A DNA stretch of 64,000 nucleotides, taken from positions 595 to 64,594 of the forward strand of contig NZ_JVMD01000033.1 in assembly GCF_001056295.1 (NCBI RefSeq). The letters are read 5' to 3'. This DNA is from Corynebacterium halotolerans. GTDB taxonomy: Bacteria > Actinomycetota > Actinomycetes > Mycobacteriales > Mycobacteriaceae. Numbering within the stretch: the stretch's first letter is position 1; every line of letters starts with the position of its first letter. Under the pieces are notes generated by a model, which was not told where the DNA came from, searched no databases, and saw only the letters and a list, made by a program, of their open reading frames with translations. A program made the position numbers and the translations under genes. This document shows positions 19,148 to 27,751 of this stretch, one piece after another.

Positions 19148-20830
19148 ATGACCAACGGGGGCGGTGGACGCAACCGGTCGGGCACGGGGCGCCCGCCGGG
19201 TACTTCGGGGATTTCGGGGACTGCGGAACGTCCTGGGGCCCCGGGCGCCACGGACCTACGCGGCGCCGTCGGCCGCTTCGCCAACGCGGTGGAAACCATG
19301 ACCGCCGGCTGGGATCTCCTCGGCGATGATGCCCGCCACGAGCTCTACGTCCAACTCGAGACCGCGCGCCGCAAACTCGCGATCGTCGACGCGGAGTATC
19401 TGTCGGCGACGGCGAACGGGCGCGTCGTAAAGCCGACGCCCAAGGTCATGCGGACGTTCACGGAAAATGCGCACGTGTCGCGCGCGGAAGCCCGGCGCAG
19501 GATCGCCGCGGCGCACAGGCTCCAGCGGCCCGAGGCGCAGAACACGCCTCCCAAGCATGATCTGCCGGAGGTGCGGCGCCGGGTCGCGGAGGGCGTGGTC
19601 GGCGCGGATGCGGTGGAGATCATCGACAAGGCGCTCGACGGGCTGCCGCGCAAGGCCGAGGAGCTCGTGCACGTCGCGGACCCGCACATCGCCGACCTGC
19701 TGGACAAGGTGCAGATCGACGACCTGAAGCACCTGGGGCCGATGCTGCGGGCGCTGCTCGGTCTCGATGATCCGTACACCGACGAGGATCGGCAGCGGCG
19801 ACGCAGCGTGCGGCTGTCGAAGCCGGACGCGGACAACATGTCGCGCATCAGCGGCCACGTGACCCCCGAGTTCGGCGCGATCCTGAGGCGGCTGTTCGCG
19901 GATTACGCAGGCCCCGGGGATTTGCTTCCCGACGGCGCCGACGACGACCGCACCGCCGACCAGCGCCGGCACGACGCCGTGGAAGCCGCCATCGCCGCGG
20001 GGTACGGGGCGCCAGGCTCGGATGATGGTGAATCTGACGGATGCACCCCACCGGCCGCCCCGGATGGCTCACCCGGATCATCGCCCGGTGGCGCACCCAA
20101 CGAACCGTCCGGTGGAGCACCCGGCGGACCGTCCAGTGGAGCACCCGGCGAAGCATCCGGCGGCGCTCCGGTCGGACCGAACCTCCGCCCGGCCAAACGC
20201 CTGCGCCCCAAACGAGGCACGACGTCGATCGTGGCCACCATGCACGTGTCCGAGTTGGCGCGCATGACCGGCACCGCCCTGACGGACGTGAGCACGACGA
20301 TGTCCATTTCCGAGGCCGTCCGCAACGCCGACGCACGCGACTTCCACCTGGCGGTGATGGACTTCAGAGGACAGACCCTGTGGTTCGGCCGTTCGCGGCG
20401 CTGCGGGTCGCTCGCCCAGTACCTCGCGCTGTGCGCCGAGGAAGGCATGAGCACAGCACCCGGATCATCCTCGCCGCCGGCCTACTGCGACATCCACCAC
20501 ATCGACCGGTGGGAAACCGGCGGTCTGACCGACATCGACGGGCTGACCCTCGCGGATTTCGTCATGCACGGCACGATCGACGACGACAGAGCCGACGAGA
20601 ATCGGTGGTGGACGACGAAGGCGGGTCCGTCGTCAAGTTCCGGCCCGCCGGCGGCCGAGCCGGAGAACCCGAAGGTGCGCTGGATTCCGCCGAAGTCGGT
20701 GGATCCGGAGCGGGCGCCCCGCGAAAATCACCATCCGCTCGGTTGGCTCGCGCCGGGTCGGCGGATGCGGCGATTCTTCGGCCGGAGGACGGCGGCGGGA
20801 TCGGAGGACGACGAGCCTCCGCTCCCGTGA
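19148..20830 (+). CDS. DUF222 / HNH-endonuclease-like protein
   Basis: A 560-aa protein of the actinobacterial DUF222-HNH family, usually multicopy and of unknown biological role. The N-terminal half is the helical DUF222 domain (ARRKLAIVDAEYL, VSRAEARRRIAAAHRL). Near residue 300-345 lies a Gly/Ala/Pro linker of GGAPxxPS octapeptides encoded by a 24-bp tandem repeat. The C-terminal HNH begins well (YCDIHHIDRWETGGLTDIDG), but the second metal half, normally CRxHHxxxH, reads LADFVMH, so nuclease activity is doubtful. ATG 19148 is preceded by TATCTT at six bases. Confidence 0.8.
   Translation: MTNGGGGRNRSGTGRPPGTSGISGTAERPGAPGATDLRGAVGRFANAVETMTAGWDLLGDDARHELYVQLETARRKLAIVDAEYLSATANGRVVKPTPKVMRTFTENAHVSRAEARRRIAAAHRLQRPEAQNTPPKHDLPEVRRRVAEGVVGADAVEIIDKALDGLPRKAEELVHVADPHIADLLDKVQIDDLKHLGPMLRALLGLDDPYTDEDRQRRRSVRLSKPDADNMSRISGHVTPEFGAILRRLFADYAGPGDLLPDGADDDRTADQRRHDAVEAAIAAGYGAPGSDDGESDGCTPPAAPDGSPGSSPGGAPNEPSGGAPGGPSSGAPGEASGGAPVGPNLRPAKRLRPKRGTTSIVATMHVSELARMTGTALTDVSTTMSISEAVRNADARDFHLAVMDFRGQTLWFGRSRRCGSLAQYLALCAEEGMSTAPGSSSPPAYCDIHHIDRWETGGLTDIDGLTLADFVMHGTIDDDRADENRWWTTKAGPSSSSGPPAAEPENPKVRWIPPKSVDPERAPRENHHPLGWLAPGRRMRRFFGRRTAAGSEDDEPPLP
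20087..20166 (+). repeat. 24-bp coding tandem repeat in DUF222 protein
   Basis: Units start at 20087, 20111 and 20135 (about GGTGGAGCACCCGGCGGACC plus four bases), with a partial fourth. They encode Gly-Gly-Ala-Pro-x-x-Pro-Ser linker repeats between the DUF222 and HNH parts. A degenerate copy (20063-20086) precedes them. Confidence 0.8.
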
Positions 20831-20849
20831 TGGTTCAGAGCGCTACACG

Positions 20850-20927
20850 GTGGCGGTTCCGGGCATCCCCGGCCGGTGGCGGTTCCGGGTATTCCTCCGC
20901 GGCGGCGGTTTCGGGCATCCCCCACCG
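20850..20927 (+). repeat. 26-bp tandem repeat, three copies
   Basis: Imperfect copies of GTGGCGGTTCCGGGCATCC begin at 20850, 20876 and 20902, a constant 26-bp period, directly after the DUF222 gene. No reading frame is convincing here. Function unknown; possibly a remnant of Gly-rich coding sequence. Confidence 0.7.
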
Positions 20928-21007
20928 GCATTTCACTCCGCTGTGACGTTTTCGGGCGCCCGGCCGAAAATGCACCGATCGGTACACTGGCATGAGCGAA
21001 GCTCAGG

Positions 21008-21124
21008 GCCCGCGACCACGGCAAATCGCCGCACAACACGGCCGCAAAACGCGACCGTGAAACGCGACCGTGAAACATGGCTGTGAAACGCGGTCATAAG
21101 GCGCGGCCGCAAAACGCGACCCGA
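21008..21124 (+). repeat. 13-bp tandem repeat array upstream of M20 amidohydrolase
   Basis: About nine units of 13 bp run without gaps. The two best are identical (AAACGCGACCGTG at 21047 and 21060); others are diverged (21073, 21086, 21099, 21112, and three weaker ones from 21008). The array ends 49 bases before the amidohydrolase start, so it lies in the promoter or leader. The 343-base gap 20831-21173 holds only this array and the 26-bp repeat; I see no gene in it. Confidence 0.75.
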
Positions 21125-21173
21125 GAGCGCACGACACGGAAACCACGACACGGAAAAGAGGAACACCGACTCG

Positions 21174-22460
21174 ATGTCCGCCACCCAGCATTCCGACGCC
21201 CGCCCGTACCGCACGATTCCCGAAATCATCGCGGATCACGGCGCCGACCTGTCGTGGCAGAAGTCGGTGTACAGGCACCTGCACGCCAACCCCGAACTGT
21301 CGGCCGTCGAGGAACGCACCGCCGCCTACCTCGCCGAACGACTGTCCGAGTTCGACTGCTCCCTGACCACCGGCATCGGCGGCCACGGGCTGGTCGGCGT
21401 CTTCCGCAACGGCGAAGGCCCGACGGTGCTGTTCCGCGCCGACATCGACGCCCTGCCCGTCGAAGAGGCCACCGGCGTCGACTACGCGTCCGTCGCCGAC
21501 GGCGTCTCCCGCGAAGGCATCGCCTCCAAGGTCATGCACGCCTGCGGCCACGACCACCACATGACCGCCCTCCTCGGGGCCTGCGCCATCCTCGACGCCA
21601 ACCGCGAGGACTGGTCCGGCACCTTCATCGCCCTGTTCCAGCCCGCCGAGGAAACCGCCTGCGGCGCCCAGGGCATGGTCGACGACGGCCTGGCCACCAA
21701 GATCCCCCGCCCCGACGTGTGCCTGGGCCAGCACGTCGTCCCAGGCCCCGCCGGCCGCGTCATGTCCGCCGCCGGCCCCGTCCTCACCGGCTGCGACACC
21801 ATCACCATCGACATCACCGGCCGCTCCGCCCATGGATCGATGCCGCACAACGGCGTCGACCCGACGTACATCGCGGCGGCGATCGTCATGCGGCTGCAGG
21901 GCATCGTCGGCCGCGAGGTGTCGCCCCACGAATTCGCGGTGATCTCGGTGGGCACGCTGTCGTCGGGCAACTCGAACAACACCATCCCCGGCCACGCGCG
22001 CATCGTCCTGAACATCCGCTACTACTCCGACGAGGTCCGCGACATCCTCATCGGCGCAATCGAGCGCGTCGCCCGCGCCGAATGCGTGGCCTCCGGCGCC
22101 GACATCGAGCCCCGATTCACCTACTCCGACCACGGCGACGTCACCGACAACGACCCCGAGGTCTTCGCCGACGTCCGCGCGGCATTCGACGGAGTCTTCG
22201 GCGCCGAATCCGTCACCGCCGAACGCTGGACGGCATCGGAGGACTTCTCCGACATCCCCAACGCCTTCGGCTGCCCCTACGTCTATTGGACAGTCGGCGT
22301 CACCCCGCGCGAACTGTGGGACCGGGCCGTCGCCGACGACCGGGTGCTCGAAGACGTGCCGTCGAACCACATGTCCACGTTCCTACCGGACTATGAACCC
22401 ACGGTAGACGCCACCACCCGCGCCGCCGCGGCGGCCGTGCTCGCCTGCCTGCGGCGATGA
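21174..22460 (+). CDS. M20-family amidohydrolase (N-acyl-amino-acid/hippurate hydrolase type)
   Basis: Zinc-dependent hydrolase of N-acylated amino acids or related amides, 428 aa, cytosolic. Features of M20D: metal-binding MHACGHDHHMTALLG (near residue 120), catalytic Glu in FQPAEETACGAQGM, the dimerisation-domain GRSAHGSMPHNGVDP, and a C-terminal metal ligand in SEDFSDIPN. ATG 21174 lacks a strong ribosome-binding site, though GAGGAAC lies 13 bases upstream. It stands alone with repetitive DNA in front. True substrate unknown; indole-3-acetyl-amino-acid or hippurate hydrolases are close relatives. Confidence 0.88.
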   Translation: MSATQHSDARPYRTIPEIIADHGADLSWQKSVYRHLHANPELSAVEERTAAYLAERLSEFDCSLTTGIGGHGLVGVFRNGEGPTVLFRADIDALPVEEATGVDYASVADGVSREGIASKVMHACGHDHHMTALLGACAILDANREDWSGTFIALFQPAEETACGAQGMVDDGLATKIPRPDVCLGQHVVPGPAGRVMSAAGPVLTGCDTITIDITGRSAHGSMPHNGVDPTYIAAAIVMRLQGIVGREVSPHEFAVISVGTLSSGNSNNTIPGHARIVLNIRYYSDEVRDILIGAIERVARAECVASGADIEPRFTYSDHGDVTDNDPEVFADVRAAFDGVFGAESVTAERWTASEDFSDIPNAFGCPYVYWTVGVTPRELWDRAVADDRVLEDVPSNHMSTFLPDYEPTVDATTRAAAAAVLACLRR

Positions 22461-22556
22461 CCACCGCAGTTTCCATCGACGCACGCTGAGCAACGCCGTT
22501 CATCGGGTACATTTCGTTGGGATAAGGATTTTTCCTAGCCCGGGACGGGGTTTCCG

Positions 22557-24419
22557 ATGACGCTTGACTCTCGCATTACGAAGGGCGGGCCGACGGAATC
22601 CGACGCACGCCCGGGCGTCCGCCGCGCCCCGGCCCTGCGCCCGTTCGCCGCAATCGCGGTCGTGGCCCTGGGCGCGATTGCGGTCCTGCCGCAATTGCCG
22701 TTGCCCAAGTTCGTGGTTCTCGCCGGCGTCGGCCTGCTCCTGACGGGGCTGCTCACCTTCCTCGACGCCACCGGGGCATTCGGCGCGGGACGCCCGATCA
22801 GCCGGTTCTCCTGGTGGTTTGCCTCGACCACCGCCGCAGTCCTGATCACGGCAGGTTTGTCGGTGCTCCTGTGGAAGTCCGCGAGCGTGGAGATACTGAC
22901 CTTCATCTTCTCCGGCGCGATCCTCGCGCTGGGGTTGCATGGGCTCATCTCGGCGATTCGCGGCACCGCAGACCACCGTCTCGCGTCGCTGTTCGGCGGC
23001 GCAGCGGGAATCGGATTCGGCGCATTCCTGCTCATGTGGCCGGTGCTCACCATCGCCCTGATCCGGGTGGTGGTCGGGTTCTGGCTGGTCTTCACCGGGT
23101 TGCGTGCCCTCCTCGGGCCACTCGCCGATCGGTTTCGGCGTGACCGGTGTGACCGGGGCGACCGGGAACACCATGCCCCGTCCCCCGTCTGGCGGCATGT
23201 TCTCAACTGGGGCCGAACGTTGCTGACAGCCGCGGCGTTGATCGCCGTGATCGCCCTTTCCGTGGGCAGCCTGAAGCTTTTTCACGAGGGCAACCGTCCT
23301 GCCCCGGACGGCTTCTACGCCGCACCGGAATCCATGCCTGAACAGGCGGGGGTTCTCCTCCGCGTCGAGCCGTTCCCGGGCGTCGCGCCCAAGGGCGCCG
23401 AAGCCTGGAAGATCCTGTACACGACCACCAGGGCGGACGGGACGGCGACGGTCGGCAGCGGCACCGTGCTCGCCCCGAAAGACCGCGGACCCGATCCGTT
23501 GCCGGTCCTCAGCGTCGCCCACGGGACCACCGGCATCGTGCCGAAGTGCGCCCCCTCGCTCAATTCCACGCCCTTCGCCGATGGCGCCGAAGCCGCCCTC
23601 TTCGACATGGTCGGCACCCACGGGTGGGTGGCGGTGACCGCAGATTATCTCGGTCTCGGAACCTCGGGAACGCACCCGTACCTCGTCGGAGAGGTGGAAG
23701 CGCGCAACGTTCTCGACGCCACGCGCGCCGCACGCGAGCTCGATCAGGTCAGCATCGGCAAGAAGACCGTCGTCTGGGGCCACTCGCAGGGCGGCCACGC
23801 AGCCCTGTGGACCGGCCAAAGCGCCGGCGCCTACGCCCCCGAGCTGGAGATCCTCGGGATCGCGGCCATGGCCCCGGCAACCGATCTGTACACGCTCGCC
23901 GGAATGAGCAAGGACACCATCGCCGGAAAAACGGTGTCCGCCTATATCGCGGCCTCCTGGAACGCCAACTTCCCGAAGTTGAATCTTGCGGCGAAGTTGA
24001 CTCCCGGAACCGCCCACGAAGTCTCGGAAATCGCCGACCTCTGTTTCAACCAGCACGATGCCCTCGACGCCATCGCACGCGGATCGGAGATCCCGGAACA
24101 GGTCTTCCCCGATTCGCTGCTCGAAAACGGGGATTTGGGTCGACTGCTTCGTGAAAACACCCCGATCGGGCCCTTCCCCGCCCCGGTGCTCGTGGCCCAA
24201 GGTTTGGCCGATCCCCTGGTCAAACCGGAAATGCAGAAGGAATGGGTCAAGGACCGCTGCGCTGCGGGCGAGGAGTTGGATTTCCGGACTTATGCCGGCC
24301 GCGACCACATGGGCGTCGTCGCCTCCGACTCCCCCTTGACCCCGCAGCTCGTCGAATGGACCCTGGACCGCTGGGGAGGCAAGGCACCGACGCCGAACTG
24401 CGGTGCCCGGAGCCGCTGA
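22557..24419 (+). CDS. HdeD-like membrane domain fused to secretory lipase (LIP) domain
   Basis: 620 aa in two parts. Residues ~25-190 form about six hydrophobic segments resembling HdeD/DUF308 membrane proteins; a seventh hydrophobic stretch (~220-242) leads to the second part. Residues ~255-610 match the LIP-type alpha/beta hydrolases: nucleophile elbow GHSQGG (Ser410), VLSVAHGTTG before it, LVAQGLADPLV with a likely catalytic Asp, and AGRDHMGVV with the likely His. The topology implies an extracellular esterase/lipase held by a membrane domain. Substrate unknown. It stands alone; ATG 22557 has only a weak GGGG box. Confidence 0.8.
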   Translation: MTLDSRITKGGPTESDARPGVRRAPALRPFAAIAVVALGAIAVLPQLPLPKFVVLAGVGLLLTGLLTFLDATGAFGAGRPISRFSWWFASTTAAVLITAGLSVLLWKSASVEILTFIFSGAILALGLHGLISAIRGTADHRLASLFGGAAGIGFGAFLLMWPVLTIALIRVVVGFWLVFTGLRALLGPLADRFRRDRCDRGDREHHAPSPVWRHVLNWGRTLLTAAALIAVIALSVGSLKLFHEGNRPAPDGFYAAPESMPEQAGVLLRVEPFPGVAPKGAEAWKILYTTTRADGTATVGSGTVLAPKDRGPDPLPVLSVAHGTTGIVPKCAPSLNSTPFADGAEAALFDMVGTHGWVAVTADYLGLGTSGTHPYLVGEVEARNVLDATRAARELDQVSIGKKTVVWGHSQGGHAALWTGQSAGAYAPELEILGIAAMAPATDLYTLAGMSKDTIAGKTVSAYIAASWNANFPKLNLAAKLTPGTAHEVSEIADLCFNQHDALDAIARGSEIPEQVFPDSLLENGDLGRLLRENTPIGPFPAPVLVAQGLADPLVKPEMQKEWVKDRCAAGEELDFRTYAGRDHMGVVASDSPLTPQLVEWTLDRWGGKAPTPNCGARSR

Positions 24420-24537
24420 CACCGAAGCCACGGTCGCCGGAATGAATCGGCAGCCGCGGACCCAACGCGGCGGCCGCGAGCCGGACGTTCCTGCTGCGGT
24501 ACTTGGAGAGGTTGGCCGGGGTCGGCCGGTTGCAGAA

Positions 24538-25698
24538 TCAGCCCGCGAACTCGGGGTAGTCGATGTAGCCCTCGGGGCCCTGGGAGTAGATGGTCTCCGG
24601 GTCGACGGCGGCTAGCGGCAGGTCCTCGCGCATGCGGCGCACCAGGTCGGGGTTGGCGATGTACGGCCGCCCGAATCCGACCAGATCCACCAGGCCGGTG
24701 TCCAGCCATTCCCGCGCCGACGCCGCGTCCTGGCCGCCCGTGAAGATCACCGCGCCGCGGTACTGCTCGCGCATGTGCTCGAGCAACTGGCGCGGCACCG
24801 CGGGGGTGACGCGGTCGCCGGTGGTCGACGACTGGTCGGCGACGTGGATGAAATCGACGCCGCGCTCCCCCAGCTCGCGGGCGAGGGTGACGTAGGTGTT
24901 CTCGACGCCGTCGTACAGCGGGATGCCGTTCACCGTCCCGTACGGCGAAATGCGCATGCCGATGATGAACGGGCGGTCCTCCCCGGACCCGGCACCGTCC
25001 TCCGGGCGCGCCTCCCGGAGGGCGTTGCGCACCGCATCGTTGACCGCGTCGATGACGGCCAGCGGGAACCGCAGGCGCTCGTCGACGGTCTGCGCGCCCC
25101 ACCCGTCACTGCGGTCGTTGACCAGCGGATTGATGAACTGCTGGATCAGATAGCCGTTCGCGGCATGGATCTCGATGCCGTCGAAACCCGCCTCGACGGC
25201 ATTGGCGGCCGCGCGGGCGTAGTCGCCGATGGTGCGGGCGATGCCGTCGTCGTCGAGCCCGACCGGATCGGAGGCGCCCGTGAAGCGGGCCTCGCCGCGG
25301 GAATCGAAGATGTAGCACTTGGCGCCCTCCGCGGGCGTCGACGTCGGGCTCTCCGGCGCCGACCCCGACGGCTGCAGCGCCGTATGCGACACCCGGCCGC
25401 AATGCCACAGCTGGGCGACGATGCGGCCGCCGGCGGCGTGGACCCGATCGACGACCTGCGCCCAGCCCTCGACCTGCTTCGGCTTCCAGATCCCCGGCAC
25501 CGCCGCGAAACCGCGCGCCTCCGGGGAAATGAAGGTCCCCTCCGAGACGATCAGCCCTGCCGTCGCCCGCTGGGCGTAATATTCGGCGACCATTTCATCG
25601 GCCACCTGGGACTGCGACCGCACGCGGGTCATCGGCGCCATGACGACGCGGTTGGGCAGTGACAATTCGCCGATGCGGAATGAATCGAACAGAGTCAA
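24538..25698 (-). CDS. nemA: Old yellow enzyme-family alkene reductase
   Basis: FMN-dependent NAD(P)H:alkene oxidoreductase of the NemA/OYE family (386 aa), reducing alpha,beta-unsaturated carbonyls, maleimides or nitro esters. The N-terminus (LFDSFRIGELSLPNRVVMAP) is typical, as are VAQLWHCGRVSH and GFDGIEIHAANGYLIQQFIN with the substrate-binding His-Ala-Ala-Asn (H-x-x-N), and the C-terminal FGRPYIANPDL. The frame starts with TTG (25698), which gives the expected N-terminus; there is no strong ribosome-binding site. Physiological substrate unknown; a detoxification role is usual. Confidence 0.9.
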   Translation of the reverse strand: MTLFDSFRIGELSLPNRVVMAPMTRVRSQSQVADEMVAEYYAQRATAGLIVSEGTFISPEARGFAAVPGIWKPKQVEGWAQVVDRVHAAGGRIVAQLWHCGRVSHTALQPSGSAPESPTSTPAEGAKCYIFDSRGEARFTGASDPVGLDDDGIARTIGDYARAAANAVEAGFDGIEIHAANGYLIQQFINPLVNDRSDGWGAQTVDERLRFPLAVIDAVNDAVRNALREARPEDGAGSGEDRPFIIGMRISPYGTVNGIPLYDGVENTYVTLARELGERGVDFIHVADQSSTTGDRVTPAVPRQLLEHMREQYRGAVIFTGGQDAASAREWLDTGLVDLVGFGRPYIANPDLVRRMREDLPLAAVDPETIYSQGPEGYIDYPEFAG

Positions 25699-25791
25699 CG
25701 ACGGGCCTTTTCGGGAACTGCCGCCGCGGACGGGCGCGGGCGGTCACCGGACGGGGACATTTGCGGTGACCTTAACACCGCCCGCGGAAGC

Positions 25792-25818
25792 CGATTCAAT
25801 CGCGGCTCCGTTGAATCG
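25792..25818. promoter_or_regulatory. Inverted repeat upstream of the alkene reductase gene
   Basis: CGATTCAA (25792-25799) and TTGAATCG (25811-25818) form a perfect 8-bp inverted repeat with an 11-base spacer, between the end of the BCCT gene and the start of the reductase gene. It could be an operator for a dimeric regulator or a weak terminator for the BCCT gene; no U-tract is seen. Confidence 0.4.
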
Positions 25819-25849
25819 CCGCCCCGGGCTTGCGGCGGCGCGGAGCCGA

Positions 25850-27634
25850 TCAGCCCCTGCTCTCCCCCGGTTCCTCCTGCAGCTCGCCGCGGACGGTGAC
25901 GTCGCCGTCGATGACCGCGCCGCCCGGGATGTGCAGGTTGCCGTCGTCGTCGATGACCGGCGCCGGCAGGGGTTCGCCGCTTTCGTCGTAACCCGGCGCC
26001 GGCGTCGACTCCTGGGTTTCCAGCGCGTCCGGGGTGAAGGCCGGGCGCCACTGGCGGGTGCGCGGTTCGGGGCGGGCGGCGGCGTCGTCGCGGATGCCCT
26101 TGACCAGCGAGAACATCATGACGAACCCGAGCACGAAGAACGGCAGCCCGACGACGGTGATGGTGTCCTGCAGCGCCGTCAGCCCCTCCTCGCCACCGCC
26201 GATGAGCAGGATGGCGGCGACCAGGCCCGTCAGCACGGCCCAGACGACGCGCTGCACCGAATTGGATTTGCGCTCGTCGCCGATCGCCATCATGTCCAGA
26301 ACCATCGACGAGGAATCCATGGACGTCGTGAAGAAAATCACGACGATGATGACCGAGAACAAAGACATCACGGGCGCCAACGGGAAGTTCGACAGGAATT
26401 CGAACAGCGCACCCGGCACATCGCCCTGGTCGACGACGACGTCGACGAGCCCGCCGTGCTCCTGCTCGACGCGGAACGACGCCATGCCGAAGATGCCGAA
26501 CCAGATCAGCGAAAACGCCACCGGCAGCACGAGCACGCCGCCGACGAACTCGCGGATCGTGCGGCCGCGGGAAATGCGCGCGACGAAGATGCCCACGAAC
26601 GGCGCCCACGTGATCGTCCACGCCCAGTAGAAGACGGTCCACCCGCCCTGCCAGCCGGGGTTCTCCTCGAACGAGTCGTTCCACAGCGCCAGGCGCGGCA
26701 GCTCGGAGAGGTACACGCCGATGGCCTCGATGGTGCCGCGCAGCAGATACAGCGTCGGCCCCGCGAGCAACACGAAAACGAGCAGCGCGATCGCGGCGCC
26801 GATGTTGAGGTTCGACAGGCGTTTGATGCCCTTGTCCAGGCCCAGGGCCACGGACACGCACGCGATGAGCGACACAATGATGATCAGCAGCACCTGGACC
26901 GACACCGATTCTTCGATGCCGTACAGCCGGTTCAGGCCGGCGCTGATCTGCATGGTGCCCAGCCCGATGGACACCGCTACGCCGAAGACCGTGCCGACGA
27001 CGGCGATGACGTCGACCAGACGGCCGATCGGACCGTAGATGCGGGTCCCGATCAGCGGCGCCAGGATCGACGACAGGCGCGCCGGCAGCTTGCGCTTGTA
27101 GATGAAGTACGCGAAGGCCAGGCCCGGCAGCGCGAAGATCGTCCACGTGTGCAGGCCGAAGTGATAGAAGGTGAAGGCCAGCGCCTCGCGGGCGGCCTCG
27201 GTGGATTGGGCTTCCACGTCCGCCATCGGCGGGTTGGCGAAATGGTTGAGCGGCTCGGCGACGCCCCAGAACATCAGGATCGTGCCGATGCCCGCGGCGA
27301 ACAGCATGCCGAACCACGTCGCCGTCGAATGCTCGGGGCGCTCGTCGTCGCCGCCGAGCCGGATCCGCCCGAACCTGGAGACGGCGATCCAGACCAGGAA
27401 GACCAGGAACACCGTCACGCCGAGGATGTAGAACCAGCCGAGATTCTCCTTCAGCCAATCCGCCGCGGTGGAGAACGTCGCGGTGACGGATCCGGTGGAC
27501 GCCAGCGTCCAGACGACGAACCCGAGGATCAACGCGACCGACGGCCAGAACACCGGCCCGTCGATGTTGAAGGTGAATTTTCTGCCGCGGGTTATGTCCC
27601 CCGGTTCCGCTTTCGTCGAATCGGGTTGGGACAC
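25850..27634 (-). CDS. BCCT-family betaine/choline/carnitine transporter
   Basis: Sodium-coupled importer of trimethylammonium osmolytes, 594 aa from a GTG start. The BCCT signature around TM8 is clear (TVFYWAWTITWAPFVGIFVA, then RISRGRTIREF), as is the glycine-rich GMLFAAGIGTILMFWGVAEP of TM3. About twelve membrane segments. The C-terminal tail (~75 residues) is polar with many Asp/Glu and Pro, unlike the basic osmosensing tail of BetP, so osmotic control may differ. Monocistronic in appearance. Confidence 0.93.
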   Translation of the reverse strand: MSQPDSTKAEPGDITRGRKFTFNIDGPVFWPSVALILGFVVWTLASTGSVTATFSTAADWLKENLGWFYILGVTVFLVFLVWIAVSRFGRIRLGGDDERPEHSTATWFGMLFAAGIGTILMFWGVAEPLNHFANPPMADVEAQSTEAAREALAFTFYHFGLHTWTIFALPGLAFAYFIYKRKLPARLSSILAPLIGTRIYGPIGRLVDVIAVVGTVFGVAVSIGLGTMQISAGLNRLYGIEESVSVQVLLIIIVSLIACVSVALGLDKGIKRLSNLNIGAAIALLVFVLLAGPTLYLLRGTIEAIGVYLSELPRLALWNDSFEENPGWQGGWTVFYWAWTITWAPFVGIFVARISRGRTIREFVGGVLVLPVAFSLIWFGIFGMASFRVEQEHGGLVDVVVDQGDVPGALFEFLSNFPLAPVMSLFSVIIVVIFFTTSMDSSSMVLDMMAIGDERKSNSVQRVVWAVLTGLVAAILLIGGGEEGLTALQDTITVVGLPFFVLGFVMMFSLVKGIRDDAAARPEPRTRQWRPAFTPDALETQESTPAPGYDESGEPLPAPVIDDDGNLHIPGGAVIDGDVTVRGELQEEPGESRG

Positions 27635-27751
27635 GGGGAATCACCTCAGGTGAATTGGTCGGTCGATTGCACCTTCCACTTGACCATCATTCACCTCCGG
27701 ATACAAACGGATCGGCCGAGCCGGTCCGCTGCGGGCACGTGGCCGGCCCGG

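Noticed and set aside
22500..24431. 643-aa minus-strand open frame opposite the lipase fusion
   Set aside because: Reverse shadow; the plus frame has hydrophobic segments and the GHSQGG motif.
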